In this document: positions 23,486 through 36,387 of the stretch, piece after piece | How positions within the stretch are numbered: position 1 is the stretch's first letter | Layout: each line of letters opens with the position of its first letter | Source: Alnus glutinosa | Taxonomy: Eukaryota; Streptophyta; Magnoliopsida; Fagales; Betulaceae | DNA: 64,000 nt | Reading direction: 5' to 3' | Assembly: GCF_958979055.1 (NCBI RefSeq) | Contig: NC_084889.1 | Coordinates: forward strand, 32,677,261 to 32,741,260 | Translations under genes and position numbers: made by a program | Notes under the pieces: generated by a model | Databases searched by the model: none | What the model was told of the DNA's origin: nothing | The model's input: only the letters and a program-made list of their open reading frames with translations

Positions 23486-26400
23486 TCAGGAAGGGGGTTG
23501 TGAATGAATGGTGGTATCAGGTAACATAGCTACTGTCACTACGAAATATTCACAGCCTATTGGGAGACCGAAAGGGTTCAAGGCTGACCCTGAATTCAGG
23601 ATCAACCGATCGGTCCCCATGTCAGAGGTCAGATGATCCGTTTGATCCGCTCTACCGTGCTCAGGTCTAGTTGAAGTAGGAGGCGATGACTTTACGGTCT
23701 GGCGTTCAATATGCACAATCTGCCCAACAATGTAGTTAGGTCGGCTTGGAAGATGGTCAGCAAACAAGGCCACAGATTCAGCAGACAAGTAGTAGTTTGA
23801 GCAGTTCCGAGTGATCGCCTCATAATGCCCAGCTGAGGAAAGAACAAATGCAGCAATCTCATGAACTTCCAAGCGGCCAAAAGATATTTTTTCTTTGTTT
23901 GCCTGTAGCAAAAAATCAAAAGCAATAACCACCCATTAGTTCATGGCTCAATTGAGTACAGTAGACAGATTTCACTATTCGATGAAAAACGAGTCTGGCT
24001 TTTAAACCACAAATAAAGCACTCCTTATACCCTAAAGACTTTTTTCTTTTTCTTTTCTATAAGTAATCGAGATATTAATAAGGCGTCCCAAGTACACATA
24101 AAATAAGCCACCTAACTAGTAGCAGCAAAAAGACCAAGAAATACTTTTACCCTAAGACTTATCATGCCAAAGAGGTTAAAAAGAGGCATTCAGTCAACCC
24201 ATTGGCTGTAAGAGGCGAACCACTAGTTTAAGTCAATCCACCACATTTAGTTCTTCTGTTATAGCAGACAACCAATAAACCCATAAGAAACACCATGAAC
24301 AAATCAATTAACAAGTTACCTGCTTCTCAAGTTGATGTTTAGTGTATAAAGTTTTAACCAGCTCTTTCTTCTCTTCTAAATCCTTCCTAAGCTGTTCATT
24401 TGTAGCTTCAGCCTTTAGGTGCTTGCCAAGTAGCTCTTCACGGTGCCTGGACAAGAAACTAACTTTATCTGCAAGGACCCGGATGCATTTTCGAAAATCG
24501 GCAGTATCATCGTCTTCATTGTCATTGAGGGAACTGAAACAATTCAAATCAAAACAACAAAAAACCACAATCATGGAGCATGTCAGTGCAAGAATCCATA
24601 ACAACCCCAAGCCCAGTTAAAAAATAAATAAATAAACAGAGCATCTACTTTCTTCTTAAAATTGATAGAACTTTCTCTTGCACCAATCTCCACGTGACAA
24701 CAAAACTTAAAAACCTCCTATTTCATCAGACAATTGAAGTATCTAGTGTTTGGAAGAGCCATTTATCAGCTTAACTCTATGCCCGCCCATTCTTTTGACT
24801 TGTAACTTAATTAACTGATTTTAGTGTCAGCATGATAATTGAACCATTTGCATACAAAGAAGTTTAGTGAGCCATCCACATCGTTCTCTGGAGGATTTGT
24901 GAATCCCTCCTGTGTGGAGGGATAGAGAAAGGGGGGATGGGGAGGAGGGTCAATATAATATATTAATATTTATTATGAAAACATTAAGATTAGTGTTCTA
25001 GCAAGTGACTTACTTCGCCAAAGATTGAGCTAAAGTATGCAAGGAATCTGCAAAAGGGGCTACTCCACCGGGTGCATGAATACAATTTCGAAGTCTTTCA
25101 AAAAGGCCACGCATTTTCAGGGCAGATGCACGTAGTGCACTATACTCTGAGGCCCTCCGATCAGCTGCACAAAGATGGGTCTGGGCTTCCTCTCTTGCTT
25201 CATGCAAACAATTCTCCAAGTGTGCACAATTCATCTGCATGGAGGGGACAGAACTAATAAGAAAACAGGGGAGCCAAAGCCAAAGGGATGAAATTACTAA
25301 ACACGTGTTTCTCTAAAAGACAAGCAATTATAGTTGTCTGAAGATGATTTATTGGAGACACCCAATAACACAACCAGACAAAGGGCTATAATTCACAACC
25401 AAAAATTTCAAGCAAAACAACCATACAACGCCTGGATCTCGGATCTAAATGTCAAACAACAATAATAACTCAAATTGTGTTGATGCTCCAGTTAGCAGTA
25501 AAGTGTCAAACGTTTATGTTATCATTAGTAGAATAGTGAAGAAAACAATGAGGATCAATCCAAGGACAAGGCAACTATGTCTGCCATATAGTTTTAAGGT
25601 CAAAGAAAACAGAAGACTCTACTCTGGTTCACATAAAGTTAACATATAACAGGCACCGAGGCCAGAGGATTTTATATTTCTTTCTTTTATCTCATCATAT
25701 ATTATGACTATTTTCTTAATAAAAAAGGGCAGAGAATTGCTTAGCTGGTTAACTTCAACAAAGGGCAAATTGGTTTTTGCATGCATCTCCTTCTAATGAA
25801 TAGGTAGTAAAATAATGACTCCGTTTGTTAATGTGTTTTGGAGATGTTTTTGGTTTTTTTTTTTTTTGATAAGTAATTGCAATTTATAAAAAAGCGCAAA
25901 GGGGCGCAACCCTTATACACGAAAAGCATACAAGAGAACCCCTAAAAGGGACGAACAGAGAATAAATTTAAAAATTCTACATAAGTAAAAACACTCAAAC
26001 TATGATGGGCCGCTATCAAAAAATATAATGTATTGAGCAACCGCTTCCGTAGCTCCACCATAGAAGTCTCTACATCTTCAAACAGTCGAGCATTCCGCTC
26101 CCTCCAAATACACCACAGCAAGCACAGAGGAACTAACCGCCAAGCCTCTTTAGCATGACCACACCCAATCGCCACCCCCCAACTACTCAACAACTCCAAC
26201 ACTGTTCGCGGCATAACCCACTCAACCCCAAATAAAATAAGAACGTAGCTCCAAAGATCCCGGGCGACCTCACAGTGAAGCAACAAGTGATCAATAGACT
26301 CCCCACTCTTCTTACATAAACAACACCACTCAATTACTATAACATTCCTATTACGCAAGTTATCATGCGTCAATATTTTGCCCAAAGCAGCTGACCATAC

Positions 26401-29400
26401 AAAGAAGGCCACCCTTGTTGGAGCCTTAACACGCCAAATATTCTTCCAAGGAAAATATGGAACAGATGGGCCATCTTTCCTAATAAGCTCTTTGTAGAAG
26501 GATCTCACCTCAAATAAACTTTTATTAGAGGGATTCCACACTAACCTGTCACCCTCTCCATGTCGAGCCGAAGTGGAGTATAGTCGATCGAAGAAAGAAA
26601 TGACCATATCCATCTCCCAATCCTGGATTTGTCGCGTGAAGAGAACATTCCATTGAATTACACCATTATGAACCACCAAATTATCTGCCACCATCGCATC
26701 TTTGTTCCTTACTATACTACAAAGCGCTAGAAAGCATTGCTTCAAGGATGTATCCCCACACCACCAATCTTGTCAAAAGCTAATATTTGATCCATTCCCC
26801 ACTTCAAAACGAACAAAATTGCAAAATTTCTCCCACCCCCTCCTTATATGTTTCTATACACCCACTCCAAAAGAACCCGAAACCTCTTTCGAGCACCACC
26901 CACCCTTTAAACTCTCAAATTTGGCATCAATCACCAAACGCCATAAAGCCTCTCTCTCCCTACCATATCTCCACAACCACTTACCCAAGAGTGCTCGATT
27001 GAACTGGATGAGATTATGAACTCCCAACCCACCTGCATGCAAAGGTGTACAAATCTTATTCCAATTCACTAGATGAAATTTGGTCTCATCACCAATGCCA
27101 CCTCAAAGAAAATCCTTTTGAATTTTATCTAGACGATTAGCCACCCTCACTGGAATAGGAAACAAAGATAAGTAATAAGTGGGGATGTTGGAGAGCGTAC
27201 TATTAATAAGAGTCACCGGGCACCCTTCGACAAATACATTCGCTTCCAACCCGCCAACTTCCTTTCCATTTTTTCAATAACACCATTCCAAATAGAGGTG
27301 GACTTGCAAGAAGCACCCAACGGCAAACCCAAGTAAGTCATCGACAAAGAAGCAACCTGACATCCAAGAAGATTAGCCAACCTTTCAACATCCTCTACAC
27401 CGCCAATTGGAACAATTTCTGATTTTCCTAAATTAATTCTCAAACCAGAAGCTGCCTCAAAGCCTAAGAAGATACATCTCAGATGTCGAATTTGTTCTTC
27501 TTGAGCACCACAAAAGATGTTTTTGGTTTTTGGTTTCAAAAAGTGTTCTGATATGATATAAAGGTGAAAAACTATTTTTGTGTTTTTACAAGTATTTTGT
27601 GTTTGAATTGTTTGTTAATGTTTTTGTTTTGTTTTGAGAAAAAAATAAAAACAAAATAAAAATTTTAACAAACAAGGCCAATAAAAATTTGATTTATATT
27701 CAATACTTGGGTCAAATGCTATGTTTCTATATTTTTCCTTCTTTTATTTTGTTTTCATTATTCTTGTATTACTGTGGAAAGCTATAAATAACATTTGTAA
27801 TAAGTCAGCTGCTCAAGGATCATATATGAGAGCTAGAAAGCATAAAACATGAAACACAACTCTTCTCTTTTTCCATCCAACCTTTTAAACCAATTAAAAC
27901 CTTTAAAAACACTAGTCTTGTTTGGGTCCCAATCTTCCCATATAACACCAATCCTACCCAATCAAACCACTATCACGCAATAAATGATGTTTATATATCT
28001 GTAAACCCTAAAACATATATTAAAAAATAAAATATTTTTCTAACTCATAAATTGACATCCTCCATTACAGTTTCTGTTAGGCCAACTAGACCACCAAAAT
28101 AAATGCTGTGTCTCATAACAGATGAAAATTTGCAAATAGCATACATTATACTAAAGAAAAATAAACATAATAATCTTCGTAAAATGTAAAGATCAAGTGA
28201 ATAGGCATGAGCACAGGGGAACTCAAAACACAATATGCCCTATCTATTATCATGTTTATTTTTTCATATTAAAATGTGTCATCTTTAAAAAAAAAATTAA
28301 TCTACCGTATGACGGTAGCAGTACAGAAAAGTAAAAATTCCTCCGCCACTTTAATAAATAAAAGTTGATAAATTTTCCATTTAGGCCTACTAAAATAGCT
28401 ATCATGCAAGACACATAATTTGGATACTCTCAAAGAAGATCTGTAGAGATCTTTAATCAGACCAACCAATGATATTTCCATTCAGGTGAACCAATATCGT
28501 ATCCCACAAGACCAAAGTATCATGAAAAGGCTTCCTGAAATCTTTAAAGTTTCACCAAAAAAAAAAAAAAAATTCATTCATGCATAACTAAACATTACGC
28601 AGAATCTCATCAAGACCTAAAGTTATAGTTTGTCCGTAGCAACGAAGAATGTCAAATATTTTGAGGAAAGAAAAAGAATGTAGATTCTAATCTCTTCACA
28701 GAGCCAACCAATATGAACAAACAATTATTTCAAAACAAAACATTGCAATTAGACTCTAATAAGGATTAGTTACAGAAAAGAAACCCAAATTCAGAAAGCA
28801 TGGTACTCCCCAATTTTAATGATAGTTCGTTTACTAATATAAAATAAAAATAAAAAAACATATCCAATTTTAATTGGAATCTACCATCACTCTTATGACA
28901 AAAAAAAATAAAAAAAAAAATGGTGAATTAAATAATAGTTTGCATGCTGAGCTCCATTTCCACTTTTCTGTTGCATCTAAGCCTAACCATGTCATAGAAA
29001 GTTCACAAGTATGTCGCAAGCTCCAGTATTTCTATATGCCACACATCCATTGTTCAAAGGTATCATTAGATTCTAGGCATATACAAAAATTCAGTTTCCA
29101 GATTAAAAGCCTAGCATCCTAATTCCTAAGTGCTAAGTTACTAAAAGAACTGACATATAACAATCATTTTTTAGGTCAAACTCGCAAATAAGATGGCTTG
29201 CGTCACTGTGTGGATATATGCAAGTGCTCTGTACTAAAAATGACAACAAAAGTCAGCTAGGTAAGCAGTTAAACCATGATAAGAGATATAACTAAATTTA
29301 ATCTGTATACATCATAGATAACAGCATCTCATAGAAATTCCAAAAGATAAGTGTAAATATCAGAGGGGCAGAAAGCAAGGGAGAGGAATCATCTGAAACC

Positions 29401-32400
29401 TAGTTATAAAACGAGCAACAGACACACAGAGAGAAAGAGATGTTAAATTTGTAAAGAATTAACGAGCAACTATTAAAACCATTAACCAATTAATTTGTAA
29501 AAATCCTATTAAAAACCAAAAACAGAAATAGACAAGAAATGTATTTTATCAGCTAGCTAATACCTGAGATTCATCAATGAGCTTCCGACTTGCTTCCAAC
29601 TCCCTCCTAAGCAATGCAACCTCCTCCATGCTAGCTTTAAGCTTGGCATTTGTTTCAGTCAACTGGTCTGACTTGTCTGCAAGTGCACTTTGTAATTCCA
29701 TCAAAAGATCACTCCTAACTTTGGAATCCAAACCCCGCTCAGCTGGTGGGTCTGAAGGCAAAATATTCAGATGCTCAGGCATGCTCTCAGCAGTGGAACT
29801 GTTTGTAAAGGACATGCCCAACTGTCCTACCATCTTATCTTTCCCTTCTCTGTCACTGACTAGCAATTCTCCGCGATGTGGCTCCAACATTGAGGAATCA
29901 AGCTGATGATTTTGTATTCCGGAGGAATCCATCATATTCTCATCCACCCCTTCTCGAGCTCTGACTGGTTGCCCAGTGAAAAGCCCCAGTTTTGCGTCCA
30001 AAGAATTTGAGATACAAGAAACCTCATCCATGGGCTCGGATGTAGATACATATGTAGATGTGCAAGGTGTGTGGGCTTCACTACCTAAGATTTCTGGCTT
30101 GCCGTCCTCACCCTTCTCAGCCAAAAGGGCAAAGTCAGTTGTATCTTTGTTACTTGAGAGATTCTGCCCTTGCATATATTGATCAGACAATCTCTGCTCC
30201 AATTCTTGAATGCGTTTCTCATACGACACGCACTGCATCTGCTTCATCCTGAGCATAGATTGTAGCTGTTTCTCATATTCATCTTTCAGATGCAAGGCTT
30301 CAGCTGTCTTCTCTGCAGCATTCTTCAATATACCATCCAGCTTATTATCATCCAAAGATTCATATTCAACTTCATGACTGAGAGAACAAATCAAGGCAAT
30401 TGCAGAAGCAAGTTCAGCTTTCAGTTTTGCATTCTCAACTTCCATTTTGCTAGTCCCAGCAATCTCCACCAACTCACAGCCTTCAAAAAGCTCCTCAGAG
30501 ACATATTTCTCAAGCGTGTCCACAGAAATCTCTTCAACCTCAGCCGAATGAGAACTGTCATTAGACAAAGAAAATGAACCTTTTAAGCTTCCATGCTTCT
30601 CACCCCTGAAAGGCAGTCCTGCCAAATACTGAGGAGCATATCGATCCAGGTCTGAAATGTCAATATCAAGCAAACCAGTGTCAAAAGGAGCTATATTGAC
30701 ATCACACTGACTAGGGGTATCATATAATCCCATGGATGCTAATACATCCCTAGGTATGTAAGAACCATAAGCCTTCAAAAACTCCTCCCGCCTCCTCACC
30801 TCATCCTCCCTCTTTGTAGCAAGCCTTTCAGCCAACTGTCCAGCCATGCCCATGTAAAGCTTCATTGAAGCCTTTCTTCTCACAACTTCTGCGAGGCAGC
30901 CTCTGTATGCCGGGCCAATCCCATGGACTAACTTCAAGTCCATAAACAGATCATCCTGACGCACCATTGCCTCTCTAAAAACAGGAAACTGTAGCTTTGC
31001 ATCTTTGATGACATAAGTAACATAAGCTATCTTTTGCATGTAATTATGCACAAAGCTGTTCATTTCATTCTTCTTATCCCTGCAAAAGTCCAACAGCTTA
31101 GAAATTGCATGATCACAAGCTTGCATCTTTGGTAGGTTATTCTTGTCATGGACATCATACATAGGACCCAAGGCTGAAACTGCATCATGAGGACGAAGTG
31201 ATGAAGATAATTGGCTGGACAGACAGTCATCCACAAGTTTCTTCACCGTATTGACATCTTTGCTGCACGAATACAGATATATGAAGTTATTGGTCAAATT
31301 GATAACATTTTAGAAATCATAGGATTACAGCAGAACAAGGTACCATAGATGCACAAACTATGGAATACAAACTGTACATGATTACAACAGCGATTAAGTT
31401 TCTTTCTCATGAATTAATGCAGTTTCATCTCATATATTTTTTAGAGAAAATCGGGATGCTGTATTTTTGGAGAGTTTTCTGCTGCTAGTTTATAGAAGTA
31501 AAATTTATTTTGAGGAAGGGAACATATAGCTTTACTCCAGCCTCCAGGATTAAACCCTCAAAGGTACCCATAATTCAATCATCTCATGCAATTGCAGTGA
31601 GCACCCAGATTATTCTAGCACTTCTTTCACTGAATCACCAACCACAAGGATGCCTTTCCTATTTTAGCCTACTCAAGGAACTCTTCCCCAGCTTTCTCCC
31701 TCCCTCAACCTCTTTTTTATGTCAATAACTCCATCCCAATTTCCAATGTATATAATTAGATCCTCCATCTCTCACTTTATATTGACTGTCTATAGTTCCA
31801 TTCCCATTCCCAAAGTACAGGCAGTAGAGGCAACCAAATGAGGTCCAAAACGCTAAAAAGGTAGTTCCCTTTTCTAAATCACTAACCCTGCCCTGCTGTC
31901 CAGTTTCCTTGAAACAAAATATATTCAGGGCATGGTTCCCAAAAAGTTCAACACCAAGACATGGATCAAAGATATATGACCAGGTGCATTACCAGCCCAG
32001 ATGATGTAATACTTGCTACCAGTATACATAATGAAGACCAACTAATGTAAAGCATAAGTTCTGTGTAATCAGAGGCACTTTACGCTTTCAATGATATTTG
32101 TCGATTACTTATAAAAAACAAAAACTAATGTAAAGAATAATTGCATGTCTATTGGAGAATCTATACATATGGCTAAAAGCTAAACAGTACACATTTGCCA
32201 CACCGATGATGCATATATGCAATGGAACAAGTAATGAGGCGTATAAGAATGAAACAATTAATGAGTACATATGGAGGTCAATTACATATACCAAAGAGCC
32301 AAATAGCACATGCTTGGTTACCATGAACCTATAATTAGTTTCGCCATCAAAATCTTCAAGCATACAAAAAAAAACAGAAAAAACGTCTCCATGTGAGAAA

Positions 32401-33602
32401 TGCCAAGTATAATATTAACCTGAGATTAGCAGTGTTCGAACAACATTGCACACAGCAGTAATAGGGAAACAACCTAAAACCAGTTCCTGGCAACTATGAA
32501 ACATAGCCACAACATACTTTAGAAACAATCAAATGACCCCATCGAACAAGAACTTGAATCAAGCCTAGAGTGAGGAGCAAAAATAGGCATTTCGAAACCA
32601 AAAAAATAAGGAAACGAAAATATAGCTGAAACTACGGCAACTATAAAAGATAACCCACCTCAAAGATTGCAGTATACTCTTTTGTTCGTTGATGAATTGC
32701 TGGTCCTTCTTAATCATCACCTCCAAGTTCCTAGTAGGAGAAAAGGTCCTACTAGCAAACAAATCTTCAACCTTGCGTTTCACCTCACCAAACATTTGCT
32801 TAAATTGTGAAACCTTATTCTCAAACTGCCTGTGGGAACCGCTACAAGTATCAGCTGACTTCTGCAAGTTCTCTTCCTTCACAAAATCCAGTAGGCACTT
32901 GCGAGTAGCTGTCTGTACACCAGGGGGAAGCTTGATGGATCTCAATTTCTCAATATCCCTCCCAAAATTCAATAGGAGATCAGAATGAACCCGGCGCTGT
33001 TGTGAATAACGTTTCATGAAGTCCGCATAATTTTGGTTAATCATCTTATAGTATTGATCCAAATTACCCGTAGCAACCTCCAATGCCCTCTCTTGAACCT
33101 CTAGCTCCCGCAAAAGCCTCAAACAGTTATCATATTTCACCTGGCTACGACTATAAATTGCATGCCCCCGGTGGTAATGGTACCTGAATTGCCGCTCATA
33201 TGAAGGCAAAGCCTTCAAAGCAGGGTCAGAAGCATTATCCAACGGATGATGATTATGTGTCGAGGACGGTGATGGAGGGTCTGCAATATCCAGTACATCA
33301 ACCTGTTCCGGAGGAGGCCGCGGCGAATTGGTTTGCAGTCTTGCCTTATTGAAGATGAACACTTCCCGGTCATCTGAAGGAAGCCTATATGCCGAAAGCG
33401 GCCGCTGCGGGTCAAGTTTCATATCCAAACAGAGAACAAGCTGGTCATTGAAACTAATCATCGACTCGGATTCAATGAACCTCATAACCGCCTCAACTGG
33501 CGTGGTTTCATCGCAGTCGAGCTCAAATGAATGTCCATTCTCAGCAATTTGAACCAGAAGCTTGCCTCCATGAACTGAATCTTCGGTGATAGATGAACTC
33601 AT
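23486..33602 (-). CDS. ATG11: Autophagy-related protein 11 (ATG11 scaffold)
   Basis: Scaffold of the ATG1-ATG13 kinase complex that promotes its attachment to the phagophore; in Arabidopsis needed for mitophagy. Five coding exons on the minus strand: 33602-32659, 31262-29564, 25234-25014, 24533-24320 and 23902-23486. They give 1164 residues (Arabidopsis about 1148). All junctions are GT-AG and phases agree. A ubiquitin-like N-terminal region (about 12-90, [17 protein letters not shown]) is followed by an ATG17-like helical part ([39 protein letters not shown]), coiled coils in the second half of exon 2, and the conserved C-terminal ATG11 domain in exons 3-5 ([35 protein letters not shown], [37 protein letters not shown]). 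The first in-frame ATG is 33602; upstream in-frame codons include only a GTG. The long 5-prime leader probably has its own intron, with acceptor TTTGTTAG just upstream. Confidence 0.97.
24042..24147 (-). mobile_element. Very short retroelement tail in ATG11 intron 4
   Basis: A T-rich start (poly(A) of a minus-strand element) is followed by CTATAAGTAATCGAGATATT and GGCGTCCCAAGTACACA, a layout like the other L1 tails here. It is flanked by TACCCTAAAGACTT (24028-24041) and TACCCTAAGACTT (24148-24160), a target-site duplication with one base lost. Confidence 0.65.
25014..25234 (-). other. ATG11: ATG11 coding exon 3
   Basis: Listed separately because it is separated from exon 2 by a 4.3-kb intron carrying an L1. 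It begins with Met-Asn-Cys-Ala-His after the acceptor CATGCAG and ends at GCGAA/GTAAGT in phase 2. Confidence 0.9.
25842..25858. repeat. Target-site duplication, left copy, of the L1 insertion
   Basis: AGATGTTTTTGGTTTTT, identical to 27515-27531. The following T run (to 25867) merges the duplication with the L1 poly(A) tail. Confidence 0.9.
25859..27514 (-). mobile_element. 5-prime-truncated L1-type LINE
   Basis: About 1.66 kb of ORF2 in minus orientation, ending in a short poly(A) (T run to 25867). It carries the C-terminal part of reverse transcriptase (about 27535-27213: [30 protein letters not shown]), the thumb region ([19 protein letters not shown], about 27069-26854) and the zf-RVT zinc finger (about 26745-25942: [36 protein letters not shown]). 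Frames are broken between these blocks, so it is inactive. Perfect 17-bp target-site duplications flank it (25842-25858, 27515-27531). It sits in ATG11 intron 2. Confidence 0.93.
31263..32658 (-). other. ATG11: ATG11 intron 1 (coding region)
   Basis: The donor is GAG/GTGGGT at 32658 and the acceptor CGTGCAG ends at 31263. It contains one very short L1-like tail with target-site duplication (32053-32122) and otherwise ordinary AT-rich sequence. Confidence 0.85.
32053..32122 (+). mobile_element. 70-bp retroelement tail in ATG11 intron 1
   Basis: Ends with CGATTACTTATAAAAAACAAA, the plus-strand equivalent of the T-run-GATAAGTAA start seen in other L1 tails here. Flanked by AACTAATGTAAAG at 32040-32052 and 32123-32135, a perfect 13-bp duplication. 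Confidence 0.65.
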
Positions 33603-33640
33603 CTTATCGTCAGAACAAGAGTTCTCCACCACAAATTCCT

Positions 33641-34632
33641 AACAAACACAATTAGAGCCCCAATACCACCTTGTTCAAACAATGGAATTCTCAACCCCAA
33701 ACTGCAAAACTAGTCAAAACAAGCTCTCAGCTAAAGCTGAAACAACAAGAAGCAATTCAATTCGACTCCTCTAACAGACAATCCTCACCCAGATGCAGAA
33801 TTCTCAATTATTAGACCTTAAGCCTCGAAAGACCCCGGATTTATTCCCAGCCCACCACCAAACTCTGTAAAAGCAACCTAATTCTCAACAAAACCACGAA
33901 AGATTTTAACAGATAATGACACTAACTGTCATCGACCCAGCATTGGTGCCACCAATACAAGCTATCCGCCAAAGATTATCCCACAAAAAACCTAAACTTT
34001 AATCTCCAATCCTTCCCAAATCCCTAATCAACACCAACCAAGGACAACAATCGCCCAAAAAAATACCATTTCCTTCACAAACCCACCAACGATTATGCCC
34101 AAAACCCCCAAATTATCACCGACCCACCTTTAAGTTCCACAAATTAGCCCAAATCCCACCAGACCCACCAATTTTTTCCCAGTAAAATCCCCAATTTCCT
34201 TTCCACCAAGTCCCGATTCTTCCCAAAAATGAACACCCCACAAACAAAACCACCCAAAACCACGAAACGCCCAATCGAATCAAATCAGAACTTCAAGCAA
34301 AGGGGTTAATGATAAAAACTTGGACTGAGGCACCAAGATAATCAACAAAAAGCGATTACGTGAAGATAAGAATCTTCTTGGTTTTTTTATCTCTCAGCAC
34401 AAGGTTTCACGAAACCCCTTTTATCTGTGCTCGTTATTATTGTAATCTACGCAATCTTATCCTTCTTCTTCTTCTTCACCGATTTTTTCTACTGCTTTTA
34501 ATTTTTCTTTCCTTCTTTTTCAATAAACAAACACACAGAACCTTCTGCAAGAAGCAACCACCAACACCAAGCGTAGCAGTAGAGCTCTCTCTCTCTCCAC
34601 AATAACTTTGGAAGCATAGAAAAGCTAGCAGC
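33641..34632 (-). promoter_or_regulatory. ATG11: ATG11 5-prime leader and core promoter
   Basis: A minus-strand ATATAAAG (34633-34640) is a good TATA box. Below it lie GA-rich leader sequence (GGAGAGAGAGAGAGC, then GAAGAAGAAGAAGAAGG) and a probable leader intron that would end at TTTGTTAG, before 33640. The C-rich, A-rich tract between about 33660 and 34300 would be that intron. Structure is inferred from motifs. Confidence 0.5.
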
Positions 34633-34683
34633 TTTATATCGCTCGGATATGATTGCACTTTTCTATTCGTACCGCAACTTCAC

Positions 34684-35066
34684 GGATCAATATCTCCACG
34701 ATTTCAGAAAAAATTTAGATTCTCAAATTAAGGGTATTTTGGACGATTCATATATTAAACGGCATAAAAAATGTTACACATTAAAAATATTACATATTAA
34801 TAATAAAAATTAAATATATTTTTATTAGATTTTTGTACTTTATATTTATATAGAAACTTTGAGAAAATACTATATTTTAGTATAATAAAAAAGACCATAT
34901 CTTCAAAAGTGAAGAAAATACATTTTGAAATGATTTTTTTTTTTTTTTGCTAAGATAATATGCCATATCTTTAATATGTAGCGTTTTTTTTCGTCATTCG
35001 AGGTAAAAATCAGGTTGAATTTATATAATTTGAGAATCTCAAATTTTTTTAAAATCGTAAAGGATT
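34684..35066 (+). mobile_element. MITE, GGATCCTTTACAAT family, copy 2, next to the ATG11 promoter
   Basis: The left end ACGATTTCAGAAAAAATT...AGATTCTCAAATTA (34698-34731) mirrors the right end AATTTGAGAATCTCAAATTT...AAAATCGT (to 35058). The interior shares AAATATATTTTTATTAGATT and TCTTCAAAAGTGAAG with the other two copies. Its inner edge is about 45-60 bases upstream of the ATG11 TATA box. Confidence 0.7.
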
Positions 35067-36354
35067 ATAATCTCAATTTCACACTCATATTTTTTTTTTA
35101 GTAGTACTCGAAAAAACCAAAATAGAAAAAGAAATGAATTTGTTTGGCTGGTTAGCATTTTATTTTTAATTATTTTTTATTATAAGGTTTTTAAAAATAA
35201 TGCTCACCGCAGTTTTATTCTTATCAATAATCCTCGGACAATGACCATCTCCAGTTCAAAAGAACTAGAAGTAGTTAGTTTAAGTGGAGGGGTAAACTTG
35301 TCATTTTATTTTTTTTTGAACAAATTTATCTCTCTATTTCAACTAACTAACTCATCTCCAGTTCATTTGAACCGATTCCAAATGCATAATCCATAGGCTG
35401 CGGCACCAACTTCAACAATATATTCACTTTTTTGGTGGTCTTGATTGGTAGCCTGGATTCAAAATGGACTGTTTAAATTTCTATCAAAAATAGCTAATTA
35501 AAACTATTTTTTCCTATTTTAATTAATCACTTTTCAAATGCATTTCTCCCCCAATTATTATTATTATTTTTTTATCTTCTAGATAAATATTATTCTTCAC
35601 CCCACAACCAATCTAGTATAGGCTAATTGTAAGATTTCAGAATTCAAAGTATTTTTCCTTATATTGCTATCTATAAGTTTGGTACAACTTTACAGCTTCA
35701 AAGTCAATAATGAGAGGCGTTTGTCATCAATGCTGTGAGTTGGAACCTTAACCGTCTTCAATATAGAACTCTGCTTTGAGTGGAGTTTTGCTTCAACAAT
35801 AATGACGACTCTTCGACCAATTATTGTTAAAAGAAAAATAAATAAATAAATAAAAAGAATTAGATAAACACGTTTTTTAGACTTTTGAATATTAGCCATT
35901 TAAAATACAATTAATTAAATGCCATGTAATTAATTAAGTCGGTTTTAACAAATTTATAGCATTTAGGAAGTTTAATTCAATTTGTTCTACTGTTGAAATA
36001 GAGGTTATGATAACATTAAACTGTCAGTTTAGTAACTTTTGGAAAATATTTTTTTTTTATTTTTTAAAAGCAAAAATATAATTCTCTCAAAATTATTAAC
36101 AAACAATTCAAAACTAAAAAATACTTTTCGAAATCATAATAAAATATTCCTAGTTTTAGTTCAGATTTAACCAATTCAAACTTCAATTAAACGCCAAAAA
36201 CATTAAAAACGGCATAAGTTTTTAAAATATAGAATCAAATTTGAGTTAAATCAACTAATTAACACGTTTTTTTAGATGCATATAATATTGTATGCCAATA
36301 AGGTTAGGTTAAGGTGAATAGTGATGATGACATTCAATCACATCTCACTTGTAG

Positions 36355-36387
<33 letters not shown>

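Larger units (their letters stand above)
25816..27683. mobile_element. TTTGTTAAT-family MITE interrupted by the L1
   Basis: When the L1 and one duplication are removed, the flanks form one short element starting GACTCCGTTTGTTAATGTGT and ending TTTTAACAAACAAGGCC. It shares AAAGTGTTCT...GATATAAAGGTGAAAA with the element at 17757-17875. The L1 is therefore nested and younger. Confidence 0.6.
25235..29563 (-). other. ATG11: Largest ATG11 intron (intron 2 of the coding region)
   Basis: The donor is CAG/GTATTAGC at 29563 and the acceptor CATGCAG ends at 25235. Of its 4.3 kb, about 1.9 kb is explained by an L1 nested in a MITE (25816-27683). The remainder is AT-rich intron sequence without other recognisable features. 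Confidence 0.85.

Noticed and set aside
29577..30577. Plus-strand open frames opposite ATG11 exon 2
   Set aside because: Shadows of the 1.7-kb coding exon with no domain or splice logic.
32659..33632. An ATG11 start ten codons upstream of 33602
   Set aside because: The upstream codon at 33632-33630 is GTG, not ATG, and homologues begin at the MSxS sequence matching the ATG at 33602.
35690..35899. Minus-strand hydrophobic open frame
   Set aside because: The apparent membrane segment comes from an AAATAAATAA microsatellite.
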